A stretch of DNA of 64,000 bases from Allobosea sp. 47.2.35 (GTDB lineage Bacteria; Pseudomonadota; Alphaproteobacteria; Rhizobiales; Beijerinckiaceae): assembly GCF_024655635.1 (NCBI RefSeq), contig NZ_JANLGI010000005.1:1-64000 (forward strand). The letters are read 5' to 3'. Of the stretch, positions 28,298 to 36,946 are shown piece after piece; the first letter of the stretch is position 1, and each line of letters begins with the position of its first letter. Under the pieces are notes generated by a model. It was not told the DNA's origin. It ran no database searches and worked only from the letters and a program-made list of their open reading frames with translations. The position numbers were made by a program, and so were the translations under genes.

Positions 28298-29053
28298 GTG
28301 AGGCTTCGCTTGCGCATTCTCCTGCTCAACCCCAACACCATGCCGGAGATGACGGCGCTGGTGACCCGCGTGGTCCAGCCCTATCTGCCGGCGCAGACCG
28401 AACTCGTGCCGGTGACGGGCCGCTTCGGAGCGGAATATATCGCCAGCCGCAGCGCCGGCGTCATCGCCGCCCACGCGGCGCTCGAAGCCTTCGCCGAGCA
28501 TGGCCAGGATTGTGACGGAGTCTATCTCGCCTGCTTCGGCGACCCCGGCCTGCTCGCCCTCAAGGAGATGGCGCGGGTCCCGGTGATCGGCATGGCCGAG
28601 GCCAGCAGTCGCTATGCCGCGGAAAAGGCCGAACGCTTCGCCATCGTCACCGGCGGCGAACGCTGGGGGCCGATGCTGCACGAATTCGTCGGCTCGATCG
28701 GGCTCGGCGACCGTCTCGCCGCCGTCGAGACCGTCGCTCCCACGGGCGCCGATATCGCTCGTGATCCGGACGGCTCGATCGCCATGCTCGCGGATGCCTG
28801 CCACCGTGTCGCCACGCGCAACGGCGCGGGTGCCGTCATCCTCGGCGGGGCGGGGCTCGCAGGGCTTGCACCCCGTGTCCAGCAATATGTCGATGTACCC
28901 GTGATCTGCTCGGCCGAGGCCGGCATCCGGATGCTGCTGACAGAGCTCGACCAACCCCGGCCGAAGCCGCAGGAGGGCGATCTCGCCCTGCCTGCCCCGG
29001 TCGCCAGCACCGGCCTCTCGGAAGGCCTGTCGCGGTTGCTGGCGCAACCCTGA
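28298..29053 (+). CDS. Asp/Glu/hydantoin racemase-family protein with one catalytic Cys missing
   Basis: 251 residues from a GTG at 28298 (a TTG at 28310 is possible). The start LRILLLNPNT and the motif YLACFGDPGL with Cys79 match hydantoin/allantoin racemases. In those enzymes a second Cys lies in LGCAGM; here the equivalent reads ILGGAGL, so Cys is Gly183. A Cys occurs 21 residues later (VICSAEAG, Cys204) but at another site. With one Cys, the enzyme may be a decarboxylase, a non-racemising relative, or inactive. Its neighbours are an amidohydrolase, a CoA-transferase and an ABC importer. Confidence 0.85.
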   Translation: MRLRLRILLLNPNTMPEMTALVTRVVQPYLPAQTELVPVTGRFGAEYIASRSAGVIAAHAALEAFAEHGQDCDGVYLACFGDPGLLALKEMARVPVIGMAEASSRYAAEKAERFAIVTGGERWGPMLHEFVGSIGLGDRLAAVETVAPTGADIARDPDGSIAMLADACHRVATRNGAGAVILGGAGLAGLAPRVQQYVDVPVICSAEAGIRMLLTELDQPRPKPQEGDLALPAPVASTGLSEGLSRLLAQP

Positions 29054-29063
29054 TCGGCGCCGC

Positions 29064-29975
29064 TCAGCCCCTGCCCGCAAGCGAGGTGCCGTTCAGCCCC
29101 GCGATCCAGTCCGAAAGCATCGGCACATAGTCATCGCCCTTGCCGCTGGCGACGGCCGCCGCATAGCTGTTCTTCACGGCATTGCCGATCGGGTTGGCCA
29201 CGCCCGCGTCATTGGCGACGCTTTCCAGATAGCGCACGTCCTTCAGCGCATTGCTCAACGTGAACTTGTGGGCGTCGCGGTCGCGCTCCAACACGTATTG
29301 CATGAAGGTCTGGTAGAAGCCGCAATCCATGCGGCTGCCGCGGATGACGCTGTCGAAGGTCTGGGGCGTGATGCCGATCTTCTGGCCGAGCGTCAGCGCC
29401 TCCGCATAGATCGCGGCATAGCCGAGCGACAGGAAATTGTTGATCAGCTTCATCTTGTGGCCGTCGCCGACCGGGCCGAGATGCACGATCTTCTGCGCCC
29501 AGGCCTCGCAGGCGGGCTTGATCCGCGCGAACACCTCCGGCGAGGCCCCGATCATCGCGGAGAGCTGTCCCAGCGCGGCCTGCGCCGGCGTGCCGCCGAG
29601 CGGCGCGTCGGCAAGGTGTAGCTCCTTCGCCTCCAGCTCGGCGGCGAGCTTCACCGTCACGGTCGGGTCCGAGGTCGAGCAATCGACGATCACCGTGCCT
29701 GGCTTCGCTCCGGCAATGATGCCGTCAGCACCGCTCAATACGGCCTCGACCTGGGGCGAGCCGGTGACGCACAGGAAGATGATGTCGGAGCGCGACGACA
29801 GCTCCTTCGCCGTCTTCGCCTCCACCGCGCCGGCCGCGACCAGCTCCTCCACCGGATTGCGGTTGCGGTGTCCCATCACGGTTAGCGGGAATCCCTTGTC
29901 GAGGAGATTGCGGGCCATGCCCTGCCCCATCAGGCCGACGCCGATGAAGCCGATGGACTCTTTGGTTGCAGTCAT
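29064..29975 (-). CDS. NAD(P)-dependent beta-hydroxyacid dehydrogenase
   Basis: 303 residues from the ATG at 29975, with GGGAG 9 nt ahead. A TTG two codons earlier is too close to that site. It is of the 3-hydroxyisobutyrate dehydrogenase family: Rossmann motif GFIGVGLMGQGMARNL, substrate loop DAPLGGTPAQA, and the catalytic Lys in GDGHKMKLINNFLSLG. It oxidises a beta-hydroxy acid such as a C3-C6 sugar acid. It is divergent from the LacI gene. Its stop lies 11 nt from the convergent racemase-like gene. Confidence 0.9.
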   Translation of the reverse strand: MTATKESIGFIGVGLMGQGMARNLLDKGFPLTVMGHRNRNPVEELVAAGAVEAKTAKELSSRSDIIFLCVTGSPQVEAVLSGADGIIAGAKPGTVIVDCSTSDPTVTVKLAAELEAKELHLADAPLGGTPAQAALGQLSAMIGASPEVFARIKPACEAWAQKIVHLGPVGDGHKMKLINNFLSLGYAAIYAEALTLGQKIGITPQTFDSVIRGSRMDCGFYQTFMQYVLERDRDAHKFTLSNALKDVRYLESVANDAGVANPIGNAVKNSYAAAVASGKGDDYVPMLSDWIAGLNGTSLAGRG

Positions 29976-30076
29976 CTTCAAATTCTCCCGCTGATATGGT
30001 TGAGATGGAGCCGGAAGTCGGCGAAATGGCCCGACCGGAAGCCGGCCTCAAGGCCCGCGCTCAGTGTGGACGTGTC

Positions 30077-31147
30077 ATGACTGCCAGCGACCCGCCCGGG
30101 CCCCGTCAGCCCAACAGCCCTGCACCGGCCGGCCGCAGCCGCGTCACGCTGCAGGTCATCGCCGAGCGTCTTTCGGTCTCGACCGCGACGGTGTCGCTCG
30201 CACTGCGCGGCTCGCAGCTCGTGGCGGAAGCGACGCGCAACCGCGTGCGCGAGATCGCCCGCGAGATGGGCTACAGCTACAACCGCAGCGCCGCCTCGCT
30301 GCGCACCGACCGCACCAACATCATCGGCGTCGGCTTCCACGACATCACCAATCCCTATTTCGCCGAACTGCTCGCGGCGATCGAGGAGACCGCCGGCCGC
30401 TACGACCGCTCGATCCTGCTCGGCACCTATGCCGAGAATCTCGACCGGCAGCAGCGCGTGCTCGGCACGCTCGCCGAATACCGGCCGGACGGCATGGTCC
30501 TGTGCTCGGCCGGCGGCAGCACGGCGGAAAGCCTCAGCCCCCTGATCGATGCCGGCATCCCGATCGTCCAGCTCTCGCGCGAGATTCCAGAACTCGACCT
30601 CGATTTCGTCGGTTCCGATGATCGCCATGGCACCAATCTCGCGATGGAGCACCTGATCGGGCTCGGCCATCGCCGCATCGCCTTCCTCTGCGCCAACGAG
30701 AGCATCTCGACCGGCCGCAACCGCTATGCCGGCTATCGCGACGCGCTCGCCCGCCACGGCCTGCCCTTCGACCCGGCGCTGGTCCATTTCGATTACGGCA
30801 CCCGCGAGAACGGGCTGAAGGGCATCCAGAAAGTGCTCGACGCCCATGATCCGCCGACCGCCGCCGCCTGCATGAACGACCTCGCCGCCTTCGGCGCCAT
30901 GCTCGGCCTGCGCCATCGCGGGCTGGAGGCCGGCAGCGATTTCTCGATCGTCGGTTGCGACGACGTGAAGGAGGCGGCGCAGTGGTTCCCGGCGCTGACC
31001 ACCATCTTCAACTTCCAGAACGACATGGGCGCCAAATCGGCCGAGTTCCTGCTGAACCGCATCGCCGATCCCACTGCCCCGAGACAGCGCCTGCTGTTGA
31101 CGCCCGCCCTCCACGTCCGGGGAACGACCTGCCCGCCGCGGCGCTGA
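30077..31147 (+). CDS. LacI-family transcriptional regulator
   Basis: 356 residues from the ATG at 30077. The helix-turn-helix VTLQVIAERLSVSTATVSLALRG sits at about residues 20-42, after a Pro-rich head. A sugar-binding core follows (NIIGVGFHDITNPYFAELLA, GLGHRRIAFL, MNDLAAFGAMLGLRHRG). It probably represses the flanking dehydrogenases and the sugar ABC transporter until a sugar or sugar acid binds. Its 3' end lies 4 nt from the convergent dehydrogenase. Confidence 0.93.
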   Translation: MTASDPPGPRQPNSPAPAGRSRVTLQVIAERLSVSTATVSLALRGSQLVAEATRNRVREIAREMGYSYNRSAASLRTDRTNIIGVGFHDITNPYFAELLAAIEETAGRYDRSILLGTYAENLDRQQRVLGTLAEYRPDGMVLCSAGGSTAESLSPLIDAGIPIVQLSREIPELDLDFVGSDDRHGTNLAMEHLIGLGHRRIAFLCANESISTGRNRYAGYRDALARHGLPFDPALVHFDYGTRENGLKGIQKVLDAHDPPTAAACMNDLAAFGAMLGLRHRGLEAGSDFSIVGCDDVKEAAQWFPALTTIFNFQNDMGAKSAEFLLNRIADPTAPRQRLLLTPALHVRGTTCPPRR

Positions 31148-31151
31148 GCCC

Positions 31152-32057
31152 TCAGGCATCGTTCGCGGGCTTGGCGTTGAGCGCCCGATAGGCCCGCACG
31201 ACCTGCGAATCGTCACGCCCGCCATGGCCGAGGCCCGACGCCGACAGGAACATCTGGTGCGCCGCGGCGGCCAGCGGCAGCGCCGTCTTCGCGGCACGCC
31301 CGGCATCGAGCACGATGCCCAGGTCCTTGACGAAGATGTCGACGGCGCTCGCCACCAACGGATCGGGTTCGTGCATGCGCGGCCCGCGATCCCTGAGCAT
31401 CCAGGACGAGGCGGCCGATCCACCCATGATCTCGAAGAGCAGGCGCCCATCGATGCCGGCCTTCTCGGCCAGCGACAGGGCCTCGGCAGCGACCGCGATA
31501 TGCACACCGCAGAGCAACTGGTTGACGGTCTTCACCGTCGCGCCCTGCCCGGCCTTCTCGCCGACATGGAAGACCTTGTCGCCGAGCGCATCGAGCACCG
31601 GCTTCGCCCGCGTGAAGCTGTCGTTGGGCGCACCGACCATGATGGTCAGCGTCGCATTGCGCGCGCCATTTACCCCGCCCGAGACCGGCGCGTCGATGAA
31701 ATGCCGCCCGGTTTTCGTAACCTCCATTGCGATCGCCTCGGCCTCGCCGGGCGGGCAGGTCGCCATCAGGATGATCGCCGCGCCGGGCGCCAGCACGTCC
31801 AATGCCCCTGCCTCGAACAAGACAGAGCGCGCCTGCGCCGCATTGACGACCATCAGCACCAGCGCCTCGGCTCCCCTAGCCGCCTCCTTCGCGCTCGCCG
31901 CCGCGTGCCCGCCGGCCGCGACGAGCGCGTCACGGGCCGCCTCGCGCATATCGAAGCCGGTGACGCGGAACTGCTTCCCGACGAGGTTCTCGGCCATCGG
32001 CGCGCCCATGGCGCCGAGCCCGACGAAGGCGATGCTGGAGATCGGTTGAGCGGACAT
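31152..32057 (-). CDS. L-threonate dehydrogenase-like beta-hydroxyacid dehydrogenase
   Basis: 301 residues: Rossmann motif AFVGLGAMGAPMAENL, then DAPVSGGVNGARNATLTIMVG. The segment GATVKTVNQLLCGVHIAVAAEALSLAEK contains the catalytic Lys; the NQLL-GVHIA-AAEA pattern is typical of LtnD-type threonate/4-hydroxythreonate dehydrogenases. It is the last gene of the minus-strand run that begins with the ABC ATPase at 36706 and would oxidise an imported sugar acid. The 72-nt gap to the permease gene shows no terminator. Confidence 0.88.
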   Translation of the reverse strand: MSAQPISSIAFVGLGAMGAPMAENLVGKQFRVTGFDMREAARDALVAAGGHAAASAKEAARGAEALVLMVVNAAQARSVLFEAGALDVLAPGAAIILMATCPPGEAEAIAMEVTKTGRHFIDAPVSGGVNGARNATLTIMVGAPNDSFTRAKPVLDALGDKVFHVGEKAGQGATVKTVNQLLCGVHIAVAAEALSLAEKAGIDGRLLFEIMGGSAASSWMLRDRGPRMHEPDPLVASAVDIFVKDLGIVLDAGRAAKTALPLAAAAHQMFLSASGLGHGGRDDSQVVRAYRALNAKPANDA

Positions 32058-32129
32058 GAGGCAGACACTCTCGCAACGAAAGCGGGCACAGCTCGCGCCA
32101 TGCCCGCAGGAAACCCGACGCCAGGTCGG

Positions 32130-33032
32130 TTACTCCTTCACCGCCCCCGTCATGGACGCGACGTAGTAATCGACGAAGAAGGAATAGAGGATCGCGACCG
32201 GGATCGAGCCGAGCAGCGCGCCAGCCATCAGCGAGCCCCAGTGATAGACGTCGCCTTCGACGAGCTGGGTCAGCACCGCGACCGGAACCGTCTTCTTCTC
32301 CGCCGACTGGATGAAGGCGAGCGCATAGATGAACTCGTTCCACGACAGGGTGAAGGCGAAGATGCCGGCCGAGATCAATCCGGGCATGGCGAGCGGCAAG
32401 GTGATCCGCCACAGCGTCTGCAGCCGTGTCGCCCCGTCGATCATCGCGCATTCCTCGAGCTCGTAGGGGATCGACTTGAAATAGCCGATCAGGAGCCAGG
32501 TGCAGAACGGGATCAGGAAGGTCGGATAGGTCAGGATCAGCGCCAGCGGCGAATCGAACAGGCCGAACTGGAAGATCAGCGTCGCCAGCGGGATGAACAG
32601 GATCGAGGGCGGCACGAGATAGGCGAGATAGATCGCGAGACCCACATATTGCGAGCCCTTGAACCGCAGTCGCTGGATCGCATAGGCCGCGAGCACGCTG
32701 GAGAACAGCGAGAGCGCGGTGGCCACGGCCGCGACCATCATCGTGGTCCACAGCCATTGCGGGTAGTCGGTCTGGAAGAGCAGCTTGTTGATGTTCTCCA
32801 GCGTCGGCGACTTCACCCAGAACGGGTTGTTGTTCTTGTAGTCGAGCAGTTCCCCGTTCGGTTTGATCGCCGTGATCGCCATCCAGTAGAACGGGAACAA
32901 CAGCACGAGCACGAAGACCGATAGCGGCAGGTAGAGCGTGATGAAGCGCCGCGGGCCGGACGACCAGTCGATGACGCCTTCGCGTTCCTTGTCCGTGAGC
33001 TGCGGGCGCGTGGCGAGGGTCTGGTCAGTCAT
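32130..33032 (-). CDS. Carbohydrate ABC transporter permease, MalG type
   Basis: 300 residues with six helices. The EAA motif reads LEECAMIDGATRLQTLWRI with TLPLAMPGL after it. The N-terminal helix (FITLYLPLSVFVLVLLFPFYW) is as in CUT1 permeases. Its first 8 nt overlap the end of the partner permease. It forms the membrane channel of the sugar importer encoded at 32130-36706. Confidence 0.94.
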   Translation of the reverse strand: MTDQTLATRPQLTDKEREGVIDWSSGPRRFITLYLPLSVFVLVLLFPFYWMAITAIKPNGELLDYKNNNPFWVKSPTLENINKLLFQTDYPQWLWTTMMVAAVATALSLFSSVLAAYAIQRLRFKGSQYVGLAIYLAYLVPPSILFIPLATLIFQFGLFDSPLALILTYPTFLIPFCTWLLIGYFKSIPYELEECAMIDGATRLQTLWRITLPLAMPGLISAGIFAFTLSWNEFIYALAFIQSAEKKTVPVAVLTQLVEGDVYHWGSLMAGALLGSIPVAILYSFFVDYYVASMTGAVKE

Positions 33033-33981
33033 TGTCTTCCCCCTGCTGCCACTTCCGCCGGGACAGGCCGTAATAGCTGAATAGCGTCGCCATCACGAGG
33101 AACGGGATCATCGCGACCGCGATTGCCGCGCCCTCGCCGAGCTGGCCGCCCGGGATGCCGCGTTGGAAGGCGAGCGTCGCCATCAGGTGCGTGGCGTTGA
33201 CCGGCCCGCCGCGGGTGATCGCGTAGACCAGCTGGAAATCGGTGAAGGTGAACAGCACCGAGAAGGTCAGCACCACCGCCAGGATCGGCATCAGCATCGG
33301 CAGCGTGACATGCCGGAAGCGCTGCCAGGAATTGGCGCCGTCGAGCATCGCCGCCTCGTAGAGCGAGGGCGATATCGTCTGCAGGCCGGCGAGCAGGCTG
33401 ATCGCGACGAAGGGGATGCCGCGCCAGATATTGGCCGCGATCAGCGAGAACCGCGCCGGCCAGGGCTGGCCGAGGAAGTCGATATAGGTGTCGCGCCAGC
33501 CGAGCACGTCGACGAGCACATAGGAGATGATCGAGAACTGCGGATCGTAGATCCACCAGAAGGCGATCGCCGACAGCACGGTCGGCACGATCCAGGGGAT
33601 CAGGATGATCGCCCGAAGCAGCGATTTGAACGGCAGGTGGTTGTTGAGCAGCAGCGCTAGCCACAGGCCGAGCGCGAATTTCCCGAAGGTCGCCACGCCC
33701 GTATAGAGCAGCGTGTTCCAGACCGAGGTGATGAAGACCCGGTCATGCCAGAGCGATTCGAAATTCTCGAAGCCGATGAACTGCCCGACACGGCCGATGC
33801 GCGTATCGGTGAAGGCGAGCCAGATACCGAGGCCCAGAGGATAGCTGAGGAAGACCAGCAGGAAACCTGCCGCCGGCAGCAGGCACAGGAAGATCAGGAA
33901 CGGCTTGTAGTCGAACAGACGCACAAGCCAGCTCTGCTGCAGGCTGTGGACGGTTCGCGATTCGGCGGCAGCTACGGCCAT
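33025..33981 (-). CDS. Carbohydrate ABC transporter permease, MalF/UgpA type
   Basis: 318 residues with six helices. The EAA motif is YEAAMLDGANSWQRFRHVTLP. The first loop FTDTRIGRVGQFIGFENFE is characteristic of the MalF/UgpA group of CUT1 sugar transporters. It lies downstream of the solute-binding gene, with a strong stem-loop at 34066-34090 in the gap. Confidence 0.94.
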   Translation of the reverse strand: MAVAAAESRTVHSLQQSWLVRLFDYKPFLIFLCLLPAAGFLLVFLSYPLGLGIWLAFTDTRIGRVGQFIGFENFESLWHDRVFITSVWNTLLYTGVATFGKFALGLWLALLLNNHLPFKSLLRAIILIPWIVPTVLSAIAFWWIYDPQFSIISYVLVDVLGWRDTYIDFLGQPWPARFSLIAANIWRGIPFVAISLLAGLQTISPSLYEAAMLDGANSWQRFRHVTLPMLMPILAVVLTFSVLFTFTDFQLVYAITRGGPVNATHLMATLAFQRGIPGGQLGEGAAIAVAMIPFLVMATLFSYYGLSRRKWQQGEDND

Positions 33982-34065
33982 GGCGCCCTCGCGTTCGGGT
34001 CGGCAACGGCATCGGAGCGAAAGACGGAAGCCGCCTCTCCAAGGAAATCCGATGCGATCTTTCGT

Positions 34066-34090
34066 CGGCCGCCGGACGAGCCGGCGGCCG
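34066..34090 (-). terminator. Stem-loop between solute-binding and permease genes
   Basis: CGGCCGCCGG (34066-34075) and CCGGCGGCCG (34081-34090) form a 10-bp stem with a 5-nt loop, 30 nt after the binding-protein stop on the minus strand. There is no T-run. It is typical of an mRNA-stabilising or partial-termination element that keeps binding protein in excess over permeases. Confidence 0.6.
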
Positions 34091-34119
34091 CATGTCTCCG
34101 GATCAGCGCGACCGACGCA

Positions 34120-35424
34120 TCAGGTCCGGTAGTAGCGCCGGGCGCGACGCTCGGCCTCCTTGGCCGCCTCTTCCGGCGTCGCCTGGCCGGCGCAGACGGA
34201 AGCGACCATCTGGACGACGACATATTCGGCATTGACCGTGCCGGCCGCCTCGTTGATCGCGCCCTTGTAGCCACTCCACAACGCCCGATCCCAGGTGTCG
34301 CGATAGACCACGATCTTCGGATCGGCCGACCAGACCTTGCTCTCGGCAAAGGCCTTCAGCGGCTGGGCCCAGTAGCCGTAGCAGCCGGTCAACCACTTGT
34401 CGTACTGTTCCTTCTCCATCATGAAGCGGAGATATTCCTTCGCGGCGTTCGGGAACTTCGTGTGCTTGAACGCCATGGCATTGATGATCAGCGCCGGCTC
34501 CGACGGGCGGCCGAGCGGGCCGACCGGCATCGTGGCATGGTTCAGGTCCTTGCCGATCGCCGCGGTCTTCTCGTCCTTCGAGTTCTTGATCGAGAAGTAG
34601 AGCGAGACACCATTCTGGGTCAGGCCGATTTCACCGGCCGACAGCGCCTTGTTGTTGCTGATGTCGAGCCAGGAGAGGGTGCCCGGAATGAAGGTCTCAT
34701 AGAGCGCCTTGGCATATTTCAGCGCCTCGATCGTCTCCTTCGAGTTGATCGCGACCTTGTTGTTCTCGTCGACCATGTAGCCGCCATGGGTCCAGACGAG
34801 CCAGTTGCAAAAGGCGTTGCCGTCGCCGACCGCGTTGCCGAGCGCGAAGCCGGCGGGATGGCCCTGCTCCTTCAGCTTACGGCAGAGCCTGAGGAAGCCG
34901 TCGAGGTCCTTCGGGAAGGTGTCGAAGCCCGCTTCCTTGACCCAGGATTCACGATACACAGCCGGCGCGCCGGAGGCGCCCATCGGGATCGAGATCCACT
35001 GGTTGGTCTTGTCCTTCTTGCCGTATTTCTCGGCGATCGGGTACCAGCCGCCATATTTCTTGCCGAGCCCGTCAGCGATCTCGGTGAGATCGATCAGCTT
35101 GTCCGAGAAGATATGCGGATCGTCGGCCCAGCCGACGACGATGTCGGGCCCGGCGCCGGTATTGGCGGTGACCGCCGTCTGCGGGCGCAGGTCTTCCCAG
35201 CCGGCATAGTCGACGCGGACCGGAACGCCTGTCGCCTTGGTGAAGGCCTCGGTGTTCTCGTTGAAGATGGTCTGGTCGGGATCGACGAACTTAGTCGGGC
35301 GCAGCACGCGAAGCGTCGCGCCCTGCTCGATCTTGGCCTGCGCGATGGACGGGGCGAGCGGCAGCGTGGCTCCTGCCGCGAGTCCGGCGCCGCCGATCAG
35401 AACGTCTCTTCTGGAAATGCTCAT
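34120..35424 (-). CDS. Carbohydrate ABC transporter substrate-binding protein
   Basis: 434 residues from the ATG at 35424 (GGAGGAG 9 nt ahead); a longer frame to 35481 was rejected. A Tat-type signal SISRRDVLIGGAGLAAGATL ends near PSIAQA. The mature protein belongs to the family-1 sugar-binding fold: VDYAGWEDLRPQTAV, GPDIVVGWADDPHIF, SIPMGASGAPAVYRESW and KEYLRFMMEKEQYDKW. It would capture a sugar or polyol in the periplasm for the two permeases. Confidence 0.93.
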   Translation of the reverse strand: MSISRRDVLIGGAGLAAGATLPLAPSIAQAKIEQGATLRVLRPTKFVDPDQTIFNENTEAFTKATGVPVRVDYAGWEDLRPQTAVTANTGAGPDIVVGWADDPHIFSDKLIDLTEIADGLGKKYGGWYPIAEKYGKKDKTNQWISIPMGASGAPAVYRESWVKEAGFDTFPKDLDGFLRLCRKLKEQGHPAGFALGNAVGDGNAFCNWLVWTHGGYMVDENNKVAINSKETIEALKYAKALYETFIPGTLSWLDISNNKALSAGEIGLTQNGVSLYFSIKNSKDEKTAAIGKDLNHATMPVGPLGRPSEPALIINAMAFKHTKFPNAAKEYLRFMMEKEQYDKWLTGCYGYWAQPLKAFAESKVWSADPKIVVYRDTWDRALWSGYKGAINEAAGTVNAEYVVVQMVASVCAGQATPEEAAKEAERRARRYYRT

Positions 35425-35565
35425 GGAAACCGTCTCCTCCGTTGGCGCGGCGGCGGCCTGCATGGGACCTCCGTCCTGCATGATTATGGGCGTTGACAGC
35501 GATCATCCGTCGCTCCGCCTGGCGGGAGCGGCGAATTCCTTGGAGCCGGGCTCGATCAGGCCAAG

Positions 35566-35644
35566 ACGATCCGATCGAGAAGGCGGCTTCTGAACACGCA
35601 AGAGAGACGCATGGCCTGATCGGATCGCGATACGATCCGATCAG
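35566..35644. repeat. Dyad and direct repeats in the gap between ABC ATPase and binding protein
   Basis: CTGATCGGATCG (35616-35627) and CGATCCGATCAG (35633-35644) are perfect 12-bp inverted arms with a CGATA spacer. ACGATCCGATC occurs again as a direct repeat at 35566-35576. The 229-nt gap lies between the ATPase stop and the binding-protein start. It may be a regulator operator (LacI or FadR) for an internal promoter, or an RNA stem-loop; no T-run follows. Confidence 0.6.
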
Positions 35645-35653
35645 CGCGTACCC

Positions 35654-36706
35654 TCAGAGACGCTTGCCCGTCGCGGCGTCGAACAGGTGCGTCACGCTGG
35701 TATCGGGCGTGATGCCGATGGTCTCGCCGGGCTTGGCCGAGATGCGCTCGCGGAAGATGCAGGTCAGGTCCTGCCCGCCGCAGCGGACGACGACCTGCGT
35801 CTCCGAACCCATCGGCTCGACGACCGCGACCTCGGCCTTCAGGCCGTTGGAGTCGAGCCGGATATGCTCGGGCCGAATGCCCAGCACTGCGGCAAGCCCG
35901 TCGGAGCCGATCGGATGCTTGCCGATCGGCCAGACCGTACCACCTTCGGTCTCGAAGCCGTTACCGACGATTTTGCCCTTGAGCAGGTTCATCGAGGGTG
36001 AGCCGATGAAGGCTGCGACGAAGAGATTGGCCGGGTTGTCGTAGAGATCGAGCGGCGCGCCCATCTGCTCGACGATGCCGTCATGCATCACGACGATCTT
36101 GTCGGCCATCGTCATGGCCTCGATCTGGTCGTGCGTAACATAGACCGTGGTGGTCTTCAGGCGCTGGTGCAGCTCCTTGATCTCGGTGCGCATCTGCACG
36201 CGCAGCTTGGCGTCGAGGTTCGAGAGCGGCTCGTCGAACAGGAAGACCTGCGGATCGCGCACGATCGCGCGGCCCATGGCAACGCGTTGGCGCTGGCCGC
36301 CCGAGAGCTGGCGCGGATAGCGGTCGAGCAGTTTGGTGAGCCCCAGGATCTGCGCCGCCTTGTTGACGCGCTCGTCGATCTCGCTCTTCGGCGCTTTCCG
36401 CAGCTTCATCGAGAAGGCCATGTTGTCGGCGACCGTCATATGCGGATAGAGCGCATAGTTCTGGAACACCATGGCGATGTCGCGCTCCTTCGGCGGAACG
36501 TCGTTCACCACGCGCGGGCCGATCCTGATCTCGCCGCCCGAGATGTTCTCGAGCCCGGCGATCATGCGCAGCAGCGTCGACTTCCCGCAGCCGGACGGGC
36601 CGACCAGGATGACGAATTCGCCGTCATTGATGTCGATATCGACGCCGTGGATGACCTGCGTCGACCCGTAGGCCTTGCGCACATCGGCGATCTGGACTGA
36701 GGCCAT
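35654..36706 (-). CDS. Sugar ABC transporter ATP-binding protein, UgpC/MalK type
   Basis: 350 residues from the ATG at 36706. Walker A is LVGPSGCGKSTL, the signature is QLSGGQRQRVAMGRA, Walker B is VFLFDEPLSNLD, and the switch is YVTHDQIEAM. The long C-terminal regulatory domain with LGIRPEHI is the MalK/UgpC hallmark. It is the first gene of the transporter operon and divergent from the FadR-type gene. The family ATPase is often shared by several sugar importers. Confidence 0.95.
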   Translation of the reverse strand: MASVQIADVRKAYGSTQVIHGVDIDINDGEFVILVGPSGCGKSTLLRMIAGLENISGGEIRIGPRVVNDVPPKERDIAMVFQNYALYPHMTVADNMAFSMKLRKAPKSEIDERVNKAAQILGLTKLLDRYPRQLSGGQRQRVAMGRAIVRDPQVFLFDEPLSNLDAKLRVQMRTEIKELHQRLKTTTVYVTHDQIEAMTMADKIVVMHDGIVEQMGAPLDLYDNPANLFVAAFIGSPSMNLLKGKIVGNGFETEGGTVWPIGKHPIGSDGLAAVLGIRPEHIRLDSNGLKAEVAVVEPMGSETQVVVRCGGQDLTCIFRERISAKPGETIGITPDTSVTHLFDAATGKRL

Positions 36707-36773
36707 GCCGTCCTTCCCTGCTTTCCGTTCCCTGGTCGCTCCGCCCGTCATGCAGGCGGCTCACGACCACAAT

Positions 36774-36802
36774 CGGTTTCTTGTGACCGAATGATGAAAC
36801 CG
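36774..36802. promoter_or_regulatory. Candidate GntR/FadR operator
   Basis: CGGTTTC (36774-36780) and GAAACCG (36796-36802) form an inverted repeat with a 15-nt spacer, in the 240-nt divergent region between the transporter ATPase and the FadR-type gene. The long spacer makes this tentative. Confidence 0.3.
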
Positions 36803-36946
36803 GATATCGCCTGTTGCCGGCGATTGTCTCCGTTCCAATCTGCGATAAAGTCATACGATAGAAGCGGCCCTGTCAAGCGCCGCCACAGCCTTCGCAATGC
36901 CGCAAATTCAGGCTGGCCGGAGGCGCCCGAGGGAGGGGCACCAGCG

